The notes under the pieces were generated by a model that saw only the letters and a program-made list of their open reading frames with translations, had not been told where the DNA came from and ran no database searches. Source: Clostridia bacterium (GTDB lineage: Bacteria; Bacillota; Clostridia; Lachnospirales; Lachnospiraceae). From it: a DNA stretch of 64,000 nucleotides. Shown in pieces: positions 26,196-35,350 of the stretch (position 1 is the first letter of the stretch; each line of letters opens with the position of its first letter). Location of the stretch: assembly GCA_003249225.1 (NCBI GenBank), contig QKJQ01000004.1, forward strand, positions 1-64,000, written 5' to 3'. Made by a program: the position numbers and the translations under genes.

Positions 26196-28808
26196 TCAGT
26201 GCAATGACTGAACAGTCTTACTTTGTTTTTTCACGAATGCCTGTAAGGTATTGTTGATGTCATTAAGCTCAATCGTATCACCCTCCTGCACCTCGTCGCT
26301 TAAGATCAGCTTTGCACAAAGTGTTTCAACGTTCTTTTGCAGATAACGCTTCAGTGGCCGTGCTCCGTAATGCGGATCATAGGATTCGTCGATAACGAAC
26401 TGTTTTGCCTCTTCTGTCATCTCTACCGAGATTCCCTTTTCATTCAGACGCTTGTTCAAGTCTTTCATCTGGAGATCAATGATGCCGTAAATGCATTCTT
26501 TAGACAGCGGCTTGAATAAAATGATTTCGTCAAGACGGTTCAGGAACTCCGGCCGAAACATAGACCTTAGTTCATTCATGACCAGCATCTCTGCTTCTCT
26601 GTCGATGGTTCCATCCTCACGTATTCCATCAAGCAGAAACCCAGCTCCTATATTGGAGGTCATAATTATGATGGTATTCTTAAAATCGACCGTACGTCCC
26701 TGCGAATCCGTGATGTGGCCGTCATCCAGTACCTGCAGCAGCACATTGTAAACATCCGGATGCGCTTTTTCAATCTCATCAAACAGCACAACAGAATATG
26801 GTTTTCTGCGTACCGCTTCTGTCAGCTGCCCGCCTTCATCGTATCCGACATATCCGGGCGGTGCCCCGATCAGCCTGGATACCGAGAACTTCTCCATATA
26901 TTCACTCATGTCAATTCTGACGATGTTCTGTTCATTATCGAACAGCGCTTCCGCCAGTGCTTTGGCAAGTTCTGTCTTACCGACACCGGTCGGCCCAAGG
27001 AACAGGAAGGAACCGGTCGGTTTTGACGGGTCTTTGATTCCGGCGCGGGAACGTAAGATGGCATCGGTTACCTTGGCAACGCCTTCTTCCTGTCCAATGA
27101 CACGCTTTTTCAGTTCTTCTCCCAGCTGCAAGGTCTTCTTTCGTTCGCTTTCCGTGAGCTTTACCACGGGAATACCGGTCCACCTGGATACGATCTTTGC
27201 GATTTCTTCCTCCGTGACACTTTCGTGGATCAACCTGTAATCTTCGCTCTTGTTCTTTTCTTCTTCCAGCTCGATCTGCTTCATGATCTCCGGCAGTCTG
27301 CCGTATTTTAATTCAGCCGCTTTATTCAGATTGTATTCACGTTCGGCAATCTGTATGTCGTTGTTAATGCTTTCCATCTCTTCGCGCAGCTTTCTGACAC
27401 GCTCCACGGCTGTCTTTTCATTGTCCCACAACGCTTTCTGGGAAGCAAAAACTTCCTTTAGATCAGCCAGTTCTTTTTGTATTTCAGTCAGATGCTCCTT
27501 GCTGAGCCGGTCATTTTCTTTTTTAAGCGCAGCTTCTTCAATCTCAAGCTGCATGATCTTTCGCTGAACATCATCCAGCTCCATCGGCATGGAATCCAGT
27601 TCCGTCTTGATCAGCGCACATGCTTCATCTACAAGGTCAATGGCTTTGTCCGGGAGGAATCGGTCTGTAATGTACCGATGCGATAAGACAGCTGCCGATA
27701 CCAGCGCACTGTCCATGATCTTAACACCGTGGAATACCTCATAACGTTCTTTCAGTCCGCGCAAGATCGATATGGTGTCTTCCACATCAGGCTCAGATAC
27801 CATGACAGGCTGGAAACGCCGCTCGAGCGCCTTGTCTTTTTCTATGAACTGCCGATATTCATTCAGTGTTGTAGCACCGATACAGTGCAGCTCTCCACGG
27901 GCCAGCATAGGTTTTAACATATTGCCGGCATCCATGGCACCCTCTGTCTTTCCCGCTCCGACGATCAGATGCAGTTCATCAATAAATAAAATGATCTTTC
28001 CTTCACTTGACTTAACTTCTTCGAGCACAGCTTTCAGCCGCTCTTCAAATTCACCCCGGTACTTCGCACCGGCTACCAGCGCTCCCATGTCAAGTGCAAA
28101 GAGTCTCTTATCTTTTAGCCCTTCCGGTACATCCTTTTGAACAATACGCTGTGCCAGCCCTTCCACCACCGCGGTCTTACCAACGCCGGGTTCACCGATC
28201 AGCACCGGATTGTTCTTGCTCTTCCTGGACAAGATCCTTACAAGATTACGGATCTCTGTGTCACGGCCGATTACCGGATCTAACTTTTGATCCTTTGCAC
28301 GTTCCACCAGGTCATATCCGTATTTTTCAAGAGTATCATAGGTCGCTTCCGGATTATCGCTTGCAACTCGCTGCTTTCCGCGGACCCCTGCAAGTGTCTG
28401 TAAAAATCTGTCCCGATCGATCTGGAAATCACGCAAAAGCTGGTTCGTCTCTTTGCTGCCATTTTTCATTAGGCTAAGAAACAAATGCTCCACGGAGACG
28501 TAATCGTCTCCCATCTGCTTTGCTTCGTTTTCCGCATAGATCAGCACCTTATTCAGTGAATCACCGACGTAAACATGTCCGCCGGATACTTTCGGCATCC
28601 GGTTCAATACAGCTTCCAGCTGTGCCATAAACACTTCCGGTGCTATCTCCATCTTTTCAAATAATTTCGGCAGCAGACCGTCTTCATCGGTCAGCAATGC
28701 ATAAAGCAAGTGCGCAGGCTCCAGCTGCTGGTGACCGAATTCATATGCTATCTTTTCACAATCTTCAATTGCTTTCACAGATTTCTGTGTGAATTTGCTT
28801 ATATTCAT
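26196..28808 (-). CDS. clpB: ATP-dependent disaggregase ClpB
   Basis: The 870-residue AAA+ chaperone reactivates aggregated proteins with the DnaK system. In order: Clp N domain (residues 1-145), first AAA+ module with [16 protein letters not shown], a middle coiled-coil domain (about 400-530), second AAA+ with [14 protein letters not shown] and [13 protein letters not shown], and the C-terminal domain. The ATG at 28808 follows AAAGAGGTAGAT; six upstream codons of the frame are not needed. No CIRCE or CtsR operator was seen. Its leader hairpin is related to the HydS-operon repeat. Confidence 0.95.
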   Translation of the reverse strand: MNISKFTQKSVKAIEDCEKIAYEFGHQQLEPAHLLYALLTDEDGLLPKLFEKMEIAPEVFMAQLEAVLNRMPKVSGGHVYVGDSLNKVLIYAENEAKQMGDDYVSVEHLFLSLMKNGSKETNQLLRDFQIDRDRFLQTLAGVRGKQRVASDNPEATYDTLEKYGYDLVERAKDQKLDPVIGRDTEIRNLVRILSRKSKNNPVLIGEPGVGKTAVVEGLAQRIVQKDVPEGLKDKRLFALDMGALVAGAKYRGEFEERLKAVLEEVKSSEGKIILFIDELHLIVGAGKTEGAMDAGNMLKPMLARGELHCIGATTLNEYRQFIEKDKALERRFQPVMVSEPDVEDTISILRGLKERYEVFHGVKIMDSALVSAAVLSHRYITDRFLPDKAIDLVDEACALIKTELDSMPMELDDVQRKIMQLEIEEAALKKENDRLSKEHLTEIQKELADLKEVFASQKALWDNEKTAVERVRKLREEMESINNDIQIAEREYNLNKAAELKYGRLPEIMKQIELEEEKNKSEDYRLIHESVTEEEIAKIVSRWTGIPVVKLTESERKKTLQLGEELKKRVIGQEEGVAKVTDAILRSRAGIKDPSKPTGSFLFLGPTGVGKTELAKALAEALFDNEQNIVRIDMSEYMEKFSVSRLIGAPPGYVGYDEGGQLTEAVRRKPYSVVLFDEIEKAHPDVYNVLLQVLDDGHITDSQGRTVDFKNTIIIMTSNIGAGFLLDGIREDGTIDREAEMLVMNELRSMFRPEFLNRLDEIILFKPLSKECIYGIIDLQMKDLNKRLNEKGISVEMTEEAKQFVIDESYDPHYGARPLKRYLQKNVETLCAKLILSDEVQEGDTIELNDINNTLQAFVKKQSKTVQSLH

Positions 28809-28827
28809 ATCTACCTCTTTCTGCATG

Positions 28828-28849
28828 GTTGAAGATGTTTATCTTCAAC
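28828..28849 (-). repeat. Leader hairpin of clpB related to the family A repeat
   Basis: A 9-bp perfect stem GTTGAAGAT / ATCTTCAAC with a 4-base loop lies 20 bases before the clpB start. The same stem is in the 98-bp HydS leader units, and the following bases ATGCAGAAAGAGGTAG match the end of that unit with its last hairpin deleted. Confidence 0.6.
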
Positions 28850-28900
28850 TTTTAATCGCATAGTAAGATTTATTATTATCTTATATCTTGTTCTATAGTT

Positions 28901-28928
28901 ACTATAACACGTATAGCAACAATGTCAA
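28901..28928 (-). promoter_or_regulatory. Sigma-A promoter of clpB
   Basis: On the minus strand TTGACA, a 16-base spacer and TATAGT lie about 95 bases before the ClpB start. The -10 overlaps a TATAGT-T-ACTATA palindrome. Confidence 0.55.
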
Positions 28929-29018
28929 GTTATTTTTTTTGATCTTCTGTCTTCCGAAATGCCTGCAGGCTGTTAAGACCGAAAAATCCAACACTCGTGA
29001 CATTCATTTCTGCATCGT

Positions 29019-29047
29019 TTGACAAAATTTTTAACAAAGCATAAGAT
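29019..29047 (+). promoter_or_regulatory. Sigma-A promoter of the NatAB-like operon
   Basis: TTGACA at 29019-29024, a 17-base spacer and TAAGAT at 29042-29047 lie 50 bases before the ATPase start. Confidence 0.65.
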
Positions 29048-29097
29048 AAATGAGACTACTAAATGCGTGAATATATTAGAGGATAAGGAGTGAAATC

Positions 29098-29877
29098 ATG
29101 ATTACAATTGATCATCTGACCAAAGTCTACAAACTAAGTAAAAAACAGATGGCAGAAATGAAAACAAAAAAGAATATGAAGGTTGCCGTGGAAGAACTTT
29201 CTCTTACCGCAGAAAAAGGTAAGATCTACGGTCTGCTTGGACCAAACGGTGCAGGCAAGACTACCGCGCTTCGGTGCGTAGCGACCTTACTTAAACCAAC
29301 AGCCGGTACGATTAATGTCTGTGGCTATGATACTGAGAAAGAACCCGAAGATGTACGCAGCTCCATAGGTTTCCTGACAAATGAAATCAAGCTCGATCCA
29401 CAGTTCTCACCAAAGTACATGTTTTATTTCTTTGGAAAACTCCACGGAATGAGCGACGAACAGATTACAGAACGTAAAAATGAATTGTTCTCCCACTTTG
29501 GAATTGATGAATTTCAGGACAAAAAAATCAGCGAATTGTCAACCGGTATGAAGCAAAAAGCAGCCATAGCCGTAAGTCTTGTTCACGACCCGGAAGTCAT
29601 CATCTTCGATGAACCGACCAATGGCCTTGACATCGTAACAGCCCGCGGTGTTACCGATTATCTCAAAAAGCTTCGCGATGACGGAAAAGTCATCATCATC
29701 TCAACACATATTATGACAGAAGCCGAAAAATTATGTGACACCATCGGCATAATCATCAACGGTAAAAAAGTCGCAGAAGGAACTCTGACAGAATTACTGG
29801 AACAAAATGGATGTGCCGACCTCGAAGATACCTTCTTCAAATTATACCAGGCACAGGATTCGGAGGTAACAGCATGA
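29098..29877 (+). CDS. natA: ABC exporter ATPase, NatA-like
   Basis: The 259-residue ATPase has Walker A GPNGAGKTTALRC, signature ELSTGMKQKAAIA, Walker B VIIFDEPTNGLDI and switch ISTHIMTEAEKLCDTIGII. The N-terminal extra stretch KKQMAEMKTKKNMKVAVEEL is typical of NatA-type proteins. AAGGAG precedes the ATG. Its stop overlaps the next start (ATGA), so the pair is coupled. NatAB exports Na+ in Bacillus; the substrate here is inferred from that similarity only. Confidence 0.85.
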   Translation: MITIDHLTKVYKLSKKQMAEMKTKKNMKVAVEELSLTAEKGKIYGLLGPNGAGKTTALRCVATLLKPTAGTINVCGYDTEKEPEDVRSSIGFLTNEIKLDPQFSPKYMFYFFGKLHGMSDEQITERKNELFSHFGIDEFQDKKISELSTGMKQKAAIAVSLVHDPEVIIFDEPTNGLDIVTARGVTDYLKKLRDDGKVIIISTHIMTEAEKLCDTIGIIINGKKVAEGTLTELLEQNGCADLEDTFFKLYQAQDSEVTA

Positions 29878-31094
29878 ATGGCGCAAAGACAATAATAAAA
29901 AAGGAACTTCATAGGGTATTTTACGATAAAAAACTGATTTTCAGCTTATTCCTGCTGCCAGCAATCCTGATCATAGGCTTATATTCACTAATCGGGCAGA
30001 TGATTTCCAACATGAGCAATGATATTGAAGAACATGCTTCCAGTGTTTATATTGTAAATGCTCCTCAGGATGTCCAGGATCTTATAACCGGCACAGGATA
30101 TGATACTTCAGTAAATCTTATTATGTTGGACGCGGATGCTTCCCTTGATGATATAAAAACACAGATTCTGAATTCCGAAACAGATCTTCTGGTTGTTTTT
30201 TCTGACAACTTTTCAGAAGTTGCCGCCGCTTACAGGAACCAGGGTGATGCCATCCCTGTAGTCGATTTGTTTTATAACACTACAAGCGATTATTCCTCTG
30301 CTGCCTATAGCAATTTTTCCAGTACAATACTTGGTTCTCTGCAGACAAAGCTTTTAACGGACCGATTTACGAATCTCGAGCTTCTTCAGGTCTTCCAGAC
30401 CAATACCGAGGTTATTGTGAACGAAGATAAGGCAAATGGCGAGTATTTATCAATGCTTCTACCATACTTTATTACCTTTATGCTGTTCGCGGGTGCCATG
30501 GGACTTGGCATTGATGCTATCACCGGAGAAAAAGAGCGCGGAACCATGGCAAGCATGCTCCTGTCACCAATCAGACGAAGTGAACTTGTTTTTGGAAAGC
30601 TGGTATCTCTTGCCATCCTCTCAAGCATTTCCGCTGCTGTCTATGCGATTGCCATGATCATCGCTATGCCAATGATGACAAAGACCTTTACTGGAGGTGA
30701 AGAGATACCTTTCGTAATGCATTTTTCTGTTCTTCAGATCGTACAGCTCTTCATTATTATGATCTCCATGGTCTATCTGTATGTATCAATGGTTAGTTTT
30801 GTTGCCGTTCTTGCCAAGACCGCAAAAGAAGCCGGAACTTATGTATCACCCTTATATATCATTGTTCTTGCTGCCGGAATGATCACTATGTTCCAGGGTT
30901 CTATGGAAAAGGCACTTACGGTTTATGCCATTCCGGTCTATGGAAATGCACTGGCAATTCAGAACCTTATGACAAATGAACTTACCATGACACAGTTCTA
31001 TTTATCCATTGGAGGTACATTAGGGCTTGGAGCATTGTTTACGTTCCTGCTGACGAAGGCTTTCAATAGCGAGAAGGTTATGTTTGGGGCGTAG
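29874..31094 (+). CDS. natB: ABC exporter permease, NatB-like
   Basis: The 406-residue permease has one N-terminal membrane helix (about 21-43), a large extracytoplasmic domain (about 45-215), and a block of five helices with the ABC-2 feature GIDAITGEKERGTMASMLLSP in between. This layout matches NatB/YhaP-type ABC-2 permeases. The start at 29874 was chosen because ATGA overlaps the natA stop and GGAGG lies before it; the frame is open upstream inside natA. No accessory genes follow. Confidence 0.85.
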   Translation: MNGAKTIIKKELHRVFYDKKLIFSLFLLPAILIIGLYSLIGQMISNMSNDIEEHASSVYIVNAPQDVQDLITGTGYDTSVNLIMLDADASLDDIKTQILNSETDLLVVFSDNFSEVAAAYRNQGDAIPVVDLFYNTTSDYSSAAYSNFSSTILGSLQTKLLTDRFTNLELLQVFQTNTEVIVNEDKANGEYLSMLLPYFITFMLFAGAMGLGIDAITGEKERGTMASMLLSPIRRSELVFGKLVSLAILSSISAAVYAIAMIIAMPMMTKTFTGGEEIPFVMHFSVLQIVQLFIIMISMVYLYVSMVSFVAVLAKTAKEAGTYVSPLYIIVLAAGMITMFQGSMEKALTVYAIPVYGNALAIQNLMTNELTMTQFYLSIGGTLGLGALFTFLLTKAFNSEKVMFGA

Positions 31095-31604
31095 GTTGAG
31101 GTAATTGTGCTTACCAGTCGCAGCCTGGGATTCTTTTTCCATTAGGGACACGCTTGAGGTAATTGTACATACCAGTCGCAGCCTGGGATTCTTTTTCCAT
31201 TAGGGACACGCTTTCGCTTTGTTGCTCGCTCGTAGCGGTGCATAAGGTCGTAGCCGATTAACATCTGCTACAACCTAAGCACCGACGGCGACAAGAAGTC
31301 CCTTTATGGAATAAGAATCTCAGGCTGCTCTCTTTTACAATTATGAAGGCTAAAAATCGAAAAGCATGTTCATAATTTTACTGTATTATCTCGGACTATG
31401 CTGGCGACACGTGGTCATTCATTGGAATAAAAATCTCAGCTGCTCTCTTTTACAATTATGAAGGCTAAAAATCGAAAAGCATGTTCATAATTTTACTGTA
31501 TTATCTCAGACAACACTAGAGGCAAAAAGTCACTTTATGGAATAAGAATTCATGGCTGTGCTTTTACAGTTAGGAAGGGTGGAATCGAAGGGGATGAAAT
31601 TTTA
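31095..31604. repeat. Intergenic cluster of direct and inverted repeats
   Basis: No gene is seen in these 510 bases between convergent genes. A 58-bp unit is repeated in tandem (31096-31153, 31154-31211). The motif CAGCCTGGGATTC (and its neighbours up to AGGGAC) of those units returns in inverted form at 31298-31327, so 31179-31327 can fold into one long imperfect hairpin. Two 86-bp direct copies (31307-31392 and 31423-31507) and a partial third (31529-31575) follow, each with an inner hairpin (AATTATGAA / TTCATAATT). MITE-like or structured-RNA origin is possible. Confidence 0.75.
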
Positions 31605-33827
31605 TTACCTTTGAAGCAGATAATAATTCGATATCGTCTGTGCCTCCGGCTCGTTGTGAGTCAACAGGTAGGATCCTGTTTCATCTGCTGCATGGATAAC
31701 GATCATATTCATACCATTGTTAAGTATGTTTTTGTCAATGGTGACCTGTGCTTTACTATCTGAAACATTTCCTGTGGCAAATGTGGTTCCGTTCACCTGG
31801 AATATGACCTGCTTTATGGAAGAATCTTTCACACTGGCCTGTAGCGTTATCGTTTCTTTTGATTCAATTGTTGCAGATATTCGAAGGTCATTCGATGCTT
31901 CATAGGCACCAAGTGAGTTAATCAAGGTACCAAAATCAGCAAATTGATCATCAAGCCATGCCATACGATCCGTTATAAATTTCTTAAGATGAATCATGGA
32001 GTCTTCAAAGTCTTCACTGTTCTCGCCTGCATAACAGCGTCTGTCCTTGTAGGTGTAGCTCCATCTTGCATCATTGGCTGCTCCTGCTGCGGCAAGACTT
32101 TCCTGATAGGTATCAAGGGAAGCTACCGTATCCGCGATTGCACTATCCCGCACCTCTTTGTATTTTTCATAAACTTTCATAACAAAGTAAGGATCTTTGA
32201 TCAGATACCGATTCCATTGTACTGATTGATAATACTGCTCATTGGTAAAGTAATTGTTCGTTGTCTGCCAGTCATCTGTAATATAAGTATCAATGTTATA
32301 CATATTAACATTTCCAAAGGCCCAGTCATAATCCCAGACAGGACCGATCTCTGCTTTTTCACCAAGATCTTTTGATACAAATACACTGTTCTTCATGCTG
32401 TCCCAGTTCATAGTGAACTCGCAGATCAAAAAATTATTCACCAGAGAATCCATATCAAAAAAGTCTGTGTAATGCATATCATCAAATGTTGTGTCCGTAT
32501 AATCGGCTTCTGTTATAATACCGGACCATTCATTCTGTCGTCTGTCATACCGGTCACCCTGTCCGCTGTAATGTGTATCCGATGATTCATAGACAAAATC
32601 ATTGCTGTGGAGTGAATACTCAAAGGACTGCAGAAATGTTTTTGCATATTGGAACAGCGATGAATCTTCCGCTACATATTCCGGAGTATTAAAATAAAAA
32701 GGTTGTTTGAAATTCGTAATCAGGGTCGAAAGCTCCCAGTCACCAAATGCATAGAAATCCATTTCCAGCAGGAATCCTCCATCCGCTTCCGGTATGGTTA
32801 CATAATCAGCAACATTGTAAGATCTGTCTTTGTAGAATATTGTATGTTCCGCTGAAACCCATGAGTAATCTTCCTTCAGCAGAATTTCCAGTGCTTCCTG
32901 GATTTCTTCCTTTTCTTCTGCTTGCTGTTCTGTTTTATCTTCTTCCTTCGCAGAATCCTTCGACTCATCCGTACTATCCTCCACGGATTTCAGACTCTCC
33001 TCCTGTGAAAGGTTACGAAAGACATCCTCTGTCATTTTCTCAGCTGCATCTTCTGCAAGATCCTCCCAGTTAAAGATGTCAACCCGTTCTTCCTCCACCC
33101 GGATATGCTCGCACAACTGGTATACACCCTGGTATTCACCATTCAGTATAACCGAGACCAATACAGACGCAGGCGTGCTTTCCATTCCGATACTGGCTGC
33201 AAGATCGAGAACGATTTTATTCCGGATCAGAGAGTGATCTATATCATTGGCCAAAAGCACCCAGTGCTTACTTTCTCCCATTCCAAAAAGATCCGTTTTT
33301 GTGTCGAGTTTAATCTTGTAAGGAGATTTATCACGATACTTTGTAGAATTACCGCGCAGTTTAATCTCTATCTCACCCTCGTAGAGCAGGGAACTGTCAA
33401 AACAGGATTCATTTCCCATGATATACATACTTGCTGTACTATAGTTTACAAAGATGTCATCTTCTGTATTAATGTAGAGCACCGGCAAAGAACTGTTATA
33501 CAGCTGATAGGTTTCCCCGGTCACCTTACTGCTGTATGTTTCCTGTGTCATTGTTTCATCTGAATAGGTGCGTAGTTTTGCAATCAAAGGATCCAGGTCT
33601 TTTTCTATACCCTGATCGGACTGCGCTTCACCGCTGCTTGTTTCTCCAGTATCCATAGCAACTTCACCTGCATCCTTATTATCCTCAAAATTTCCTGCTG
33701 TATTTTCATTAATATCAGCCTCTGCAGCTGTCCCATCACCTGTAACGTCATTCTTCTGACATCCACAAAACAAAACAGAAAGAAACAACACCCCCGCCAG
33801 TAACAAATAAAACTTCCCCTTCTTCAT
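31605..33827 (-). CDS. cotH: CotH-like lipoprotein kinase
   Basis: The 740-residue protein starts with a lipoprotein signal (MKKGKFYLLLAGVLFLSVLF then CGCQK) and an acidic linker (about 25-70). A CotH domain follows with LRGNSTKYRDKSPYKIKLD, HWVLLANDIDHSLIRNKI, GVYQLCEHIRVEEERVDI and WDYDWAFGN. CotH proteins are atypical secreted kinases of spore coats and, in gut Clostridia, cellulosome-like systems. An acidic insert of about 60 residues interrupts the domain near residue 295-345. The start at 33827 follows GGAAAGGGG; the open frame through the upstream repeats is rejected because it would bury the signal peptide. Confidence 0.85.
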   Translation of the reverse strand: MKKGKFYLLLAGVLFLSVLFCGCQKNDVTGDGTAAEADINENTAGNFEDNKDAGEVAMDTGETSSGEAQSDQGIEKDLDPLIAKLRTYSDETMTQETYSSKVTGETYQLYNSSLPVLYINTEDDIFVNYSTASMYIMGNESCFDSSLLYEGEIEIKLRGNSTKYRDKSPYKIKLDTKTDLFGMGESKHWVLLANDIDHSLIRNKIVLDLAASIGMESTPASVLVSVILNGEYQGVYQLCEHIRVEEERVDIFNWEDLAEDAAEKMTEDVFRNLSQEESLKSVEDSTDESKDSAKEEDKTEQQAEEKEEIQEALEILLKEDYSWVSAEHTIFYKDRSYNVADYVTIPEADGGFLLEMDFYAFGDWELSTLITNFKQPFYFNTPEYVAEDSSLFQYAKTFLQSFEYSLHSNDFVYESSDTHYSGQGDRYDRRQNEWSGIITEADYTDTTFDDMHYTDFFDMDSLVNNFLICEFTMNWDSMKNSVFVSKDLGEKAEIGPVWDYDWAFGNVNMYNIDTYITDDWQTTNNYFTNEQYYQSVQWNRYLIKDPYFVMKVYEKYKEVRDSAIADTVASLDTYQESLAAAGAANDARWSYTYKDRRCYAGENSEDFEDSMIHLKKFITDRMAWLDDQFADFGTLINSLGAYEASNDLRISATIESKETITLQASVKDSSIKQVIFQVNGTTFATGNVSDSKAQVTIDKNILNNGMNMIVIHAADETGSYLLTHNEPEAQTISNYYLLQR

Positions 33828-34388
33828 ACTTCCCCTTTCCTGCGCATGTTTTCTGCGCATAAAACACAAAGAACAAGATGTGAGTGCCTCTGCACGAACT
33901 TCGTAGTTCTTCTTACACGAAGCTGCCTTCTCTTCGTGTTCCCTTTCCTGCGCATGTTTTCTGCGCATAAAACACAAAGAACAAGATGTAAGTGCCTCTG
34001 CACGAACTTCGTAGTTCTTCTTACACGAAGCTGCCATCTCTTCGTGTTCCCTTTCCTGCACGTGTTTTCTGCGCATAAACACAAAGAACAAGATGTGAGT
34101 GCCTCTGCGCATTGTCTTTACGTATATTCCCCAATATAGTTTAGATTTATATATATTATTTTACATTATACAGTATTTGCATAAGGAACACCAGAATTTT
34201 CTAAGACAAATGTGTAAAATATGTTCTTTTTACACCTTTTTTCGCCTTGTTTACACAGCATTAATCAAATTCTAATACCAATTCTCACCATTTTCTTTTA
34301 TAATGATAACAGAACAACGTCCGGATAAACTTTAGATCACTCCTCCGGACAGAAACGAAAATGCAGGATACCAAAAAAGGAGTAAATT
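33828..34388. other. Leader region of cotH with triplicated unit, and yccF upstream region
   Basis: The first 280 bases hold the 108-bp tandem units described separately. A TATAAT (minus strand, 34165-34170) could be the cotH -10 box. Towards the right, TATAAT at 34299-34304 may serve the YccF gene on the plus strand; its -35 box is poor. Confidence 0.45.
33833..34110 (-). repeat. Tandem 108-bp structured leader units (family B)
   Basis: Two full copies (33833-33940, 33941-34048) and a truncated third (34049 to about 34110) precede cotH. On the minus strand each unit has a hairpin TGCGCA-GAAAACA-TGCGCA followed by GGAAAGGG, an ACACGAAG / CTTCGTGT hairpin and a GAAC-TACGAA-GTTC hairpin. In the last copy GGAAAGGGG is the cotH ribosome site. 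The 108-bp period keeps the frame open, giving a 36-residue repeated peptide that is probably not made. Confidence 0.82.
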
Positions 34389-34763
34389 ATGCGTGGAATA
34401 GGAAATGCGATCTGGTTTTTATGCGGAGGTTTTATCGTTGGTCTGCTATGGCTGCTTGCCGGGATTCTGTGGTGCATCTCTATCGTTGGGATTCCCGTCG
34501 GGATGCAGTGTTTTAAATTTTCCAGTCTTTGCTTCTTCCCTTTTAAAAAAAGAGTCATCTATCATCCCCGGCTGCGTTCAGCTTGTCTGAATGTGATCTG
34601 GCTGATTACCGGAATACCATTTGCAATAATTTCTGCAACCTTTGGAATCATCCTATGTGCGACGGTCATTGGAATACCGTTTGGTCTGCAGCATTTTAAG
34701 ATTGCAAAATTATCCCTCATGCCCTTTGACACAGAAATCAGTACAGAATGGAGAACAGAATGA
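34389..34763 (+). CDS. yccF: YccF-family membrane protein
   Basis: The 124-residue inner-membrane protein has the two YccF domain repeats: NAIWFLCGGFIVGLLWLLAG with IVGIPVGMQCFKF, then NVIWLITGIPFAIISATFG with VIGIPFGLQHFKIAKLSLMP. The family is of unknown function. GGAGT lies before the ATG, and the stop overlaps the next gene (ATGA), so it is paired with the LURP-one protein. Confidence 0.88.
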   Translation: MRGIGNAIWFLCGGFIVGLLWLLAGILWCISIVGIPVGMQCFKFSSLCFFPFKKRVIYHPRLRSACLNVIWLITGIPFAIISATFGIILCATVIGIPFGLQHFKIAKLSLMPFDTEISTEWRTE

Positions 34764-35233
34764 AATTACTATTTAAACAACGCTTCTTTTCCTGGCTTGA
34801 CAGCTATGACATATACGACGAAGACGGCAATACCGTATTTACCGTAAAGGGAGTCTTTGCTCTGGGACACTGTCTTGAAATCTATAATGCATACGGTGAA
34901 CAAGTCGGAAAAATAAAAGAAGAAATCCTGACACTGCTGCCAAGATTTCGTATGTATATCAACGATACTTACATTGGTGAGATAAAAAAGGAATTTACCC
35001 TTTTTAAGCCCAGATTCACACTTGACTGCAATGGCTGGATGGTGGACGGAGACTTCTGGCAATGGGAGTATGATGTAAATGATACCAGTGGGCGCACCAT
35101 CATGCATGCTTCAAAGGAATTGTTCCATATGACAGATACGTATACCATCGATATCCAGAAGCCGGAAGATCAACTGATGTCCCTAATGATCGTCCTGGCT
35201 ATCGATGCTGCAAAGTGCTCCCAAAGCAACTAA
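34760..35233 (+). CDS. LURP-one/tubby-C-terminal-like protein
   Basis: The 157-residue protein has a LURP-one-related beta-barrel-like sequence: FKQRFFSWLDSYDIYDEDGN, VFTVKGVFALGHCLEIYNA, KIKEEILTLLPRFRMYI, and the late DVNDTSGRTIMHASKEL. Such proteins resemble phospholipid scramblases; the bacterial function is unknown. The start at 34760 overlaps the YccF stop by ATGA and has GGAG 7 bases before it; an ATG 12 bases upstream is also possible. The pairing with a YccF membrane protein hints at a membrane-related role. Confidence 0.8.
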   Translation: MKLLFKQRFFSWLDSYDIYDEDGNTVFTVKGVFALGHCLEIYNAYGEQVGKIKEEILTLLPRFRMYINDTYIGEIKKEFTLFKPRFTLDCNGWMVDGDFWQWEYDVNDTSGRTIMHASKELFHMTDTYTIDIQKPEDQLMSLMIVLAIDAAKCSQSN

Positions 35234-35311
35234 GTCCTACTGCAGGAAAGCAGGCAAGATTGGCACTATACGATTGGGACCTCTGTTGGGTTATACATGA
35301 ACAAACGTGAA

Positions 35312-35348
35312 AAAAGCTGATACAGTAAATTGTCCTGTATCAGCTTTT
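35312..35348. terminator. Bidirectional terminator
   Basis: A 14-bp perfect stem (35312-35325 with 35335-35348) with flanking A and T runs lies between the convergent LURP-one and foldase genes. Confidence 0.88.
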
Positions 35349-35350
35349 CT

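Noticed and set aside
28850-28930. A CIRCE or CtsR operator before clpB
   Set aside because: Neither TTAGCACTC-N9-GAGTGCTAA nor the CtsR heptad repeat is present; only a short TATAGT palindrome is seen.
33828-34112. An N-terminal extension of CotH through the tandem repeats
   Set aside because: The frame is open only because the repeat is 108 bp long. It would place a lipoprotein signal 95 residues inside the protein, and a proper ribosome site lies before 33827.
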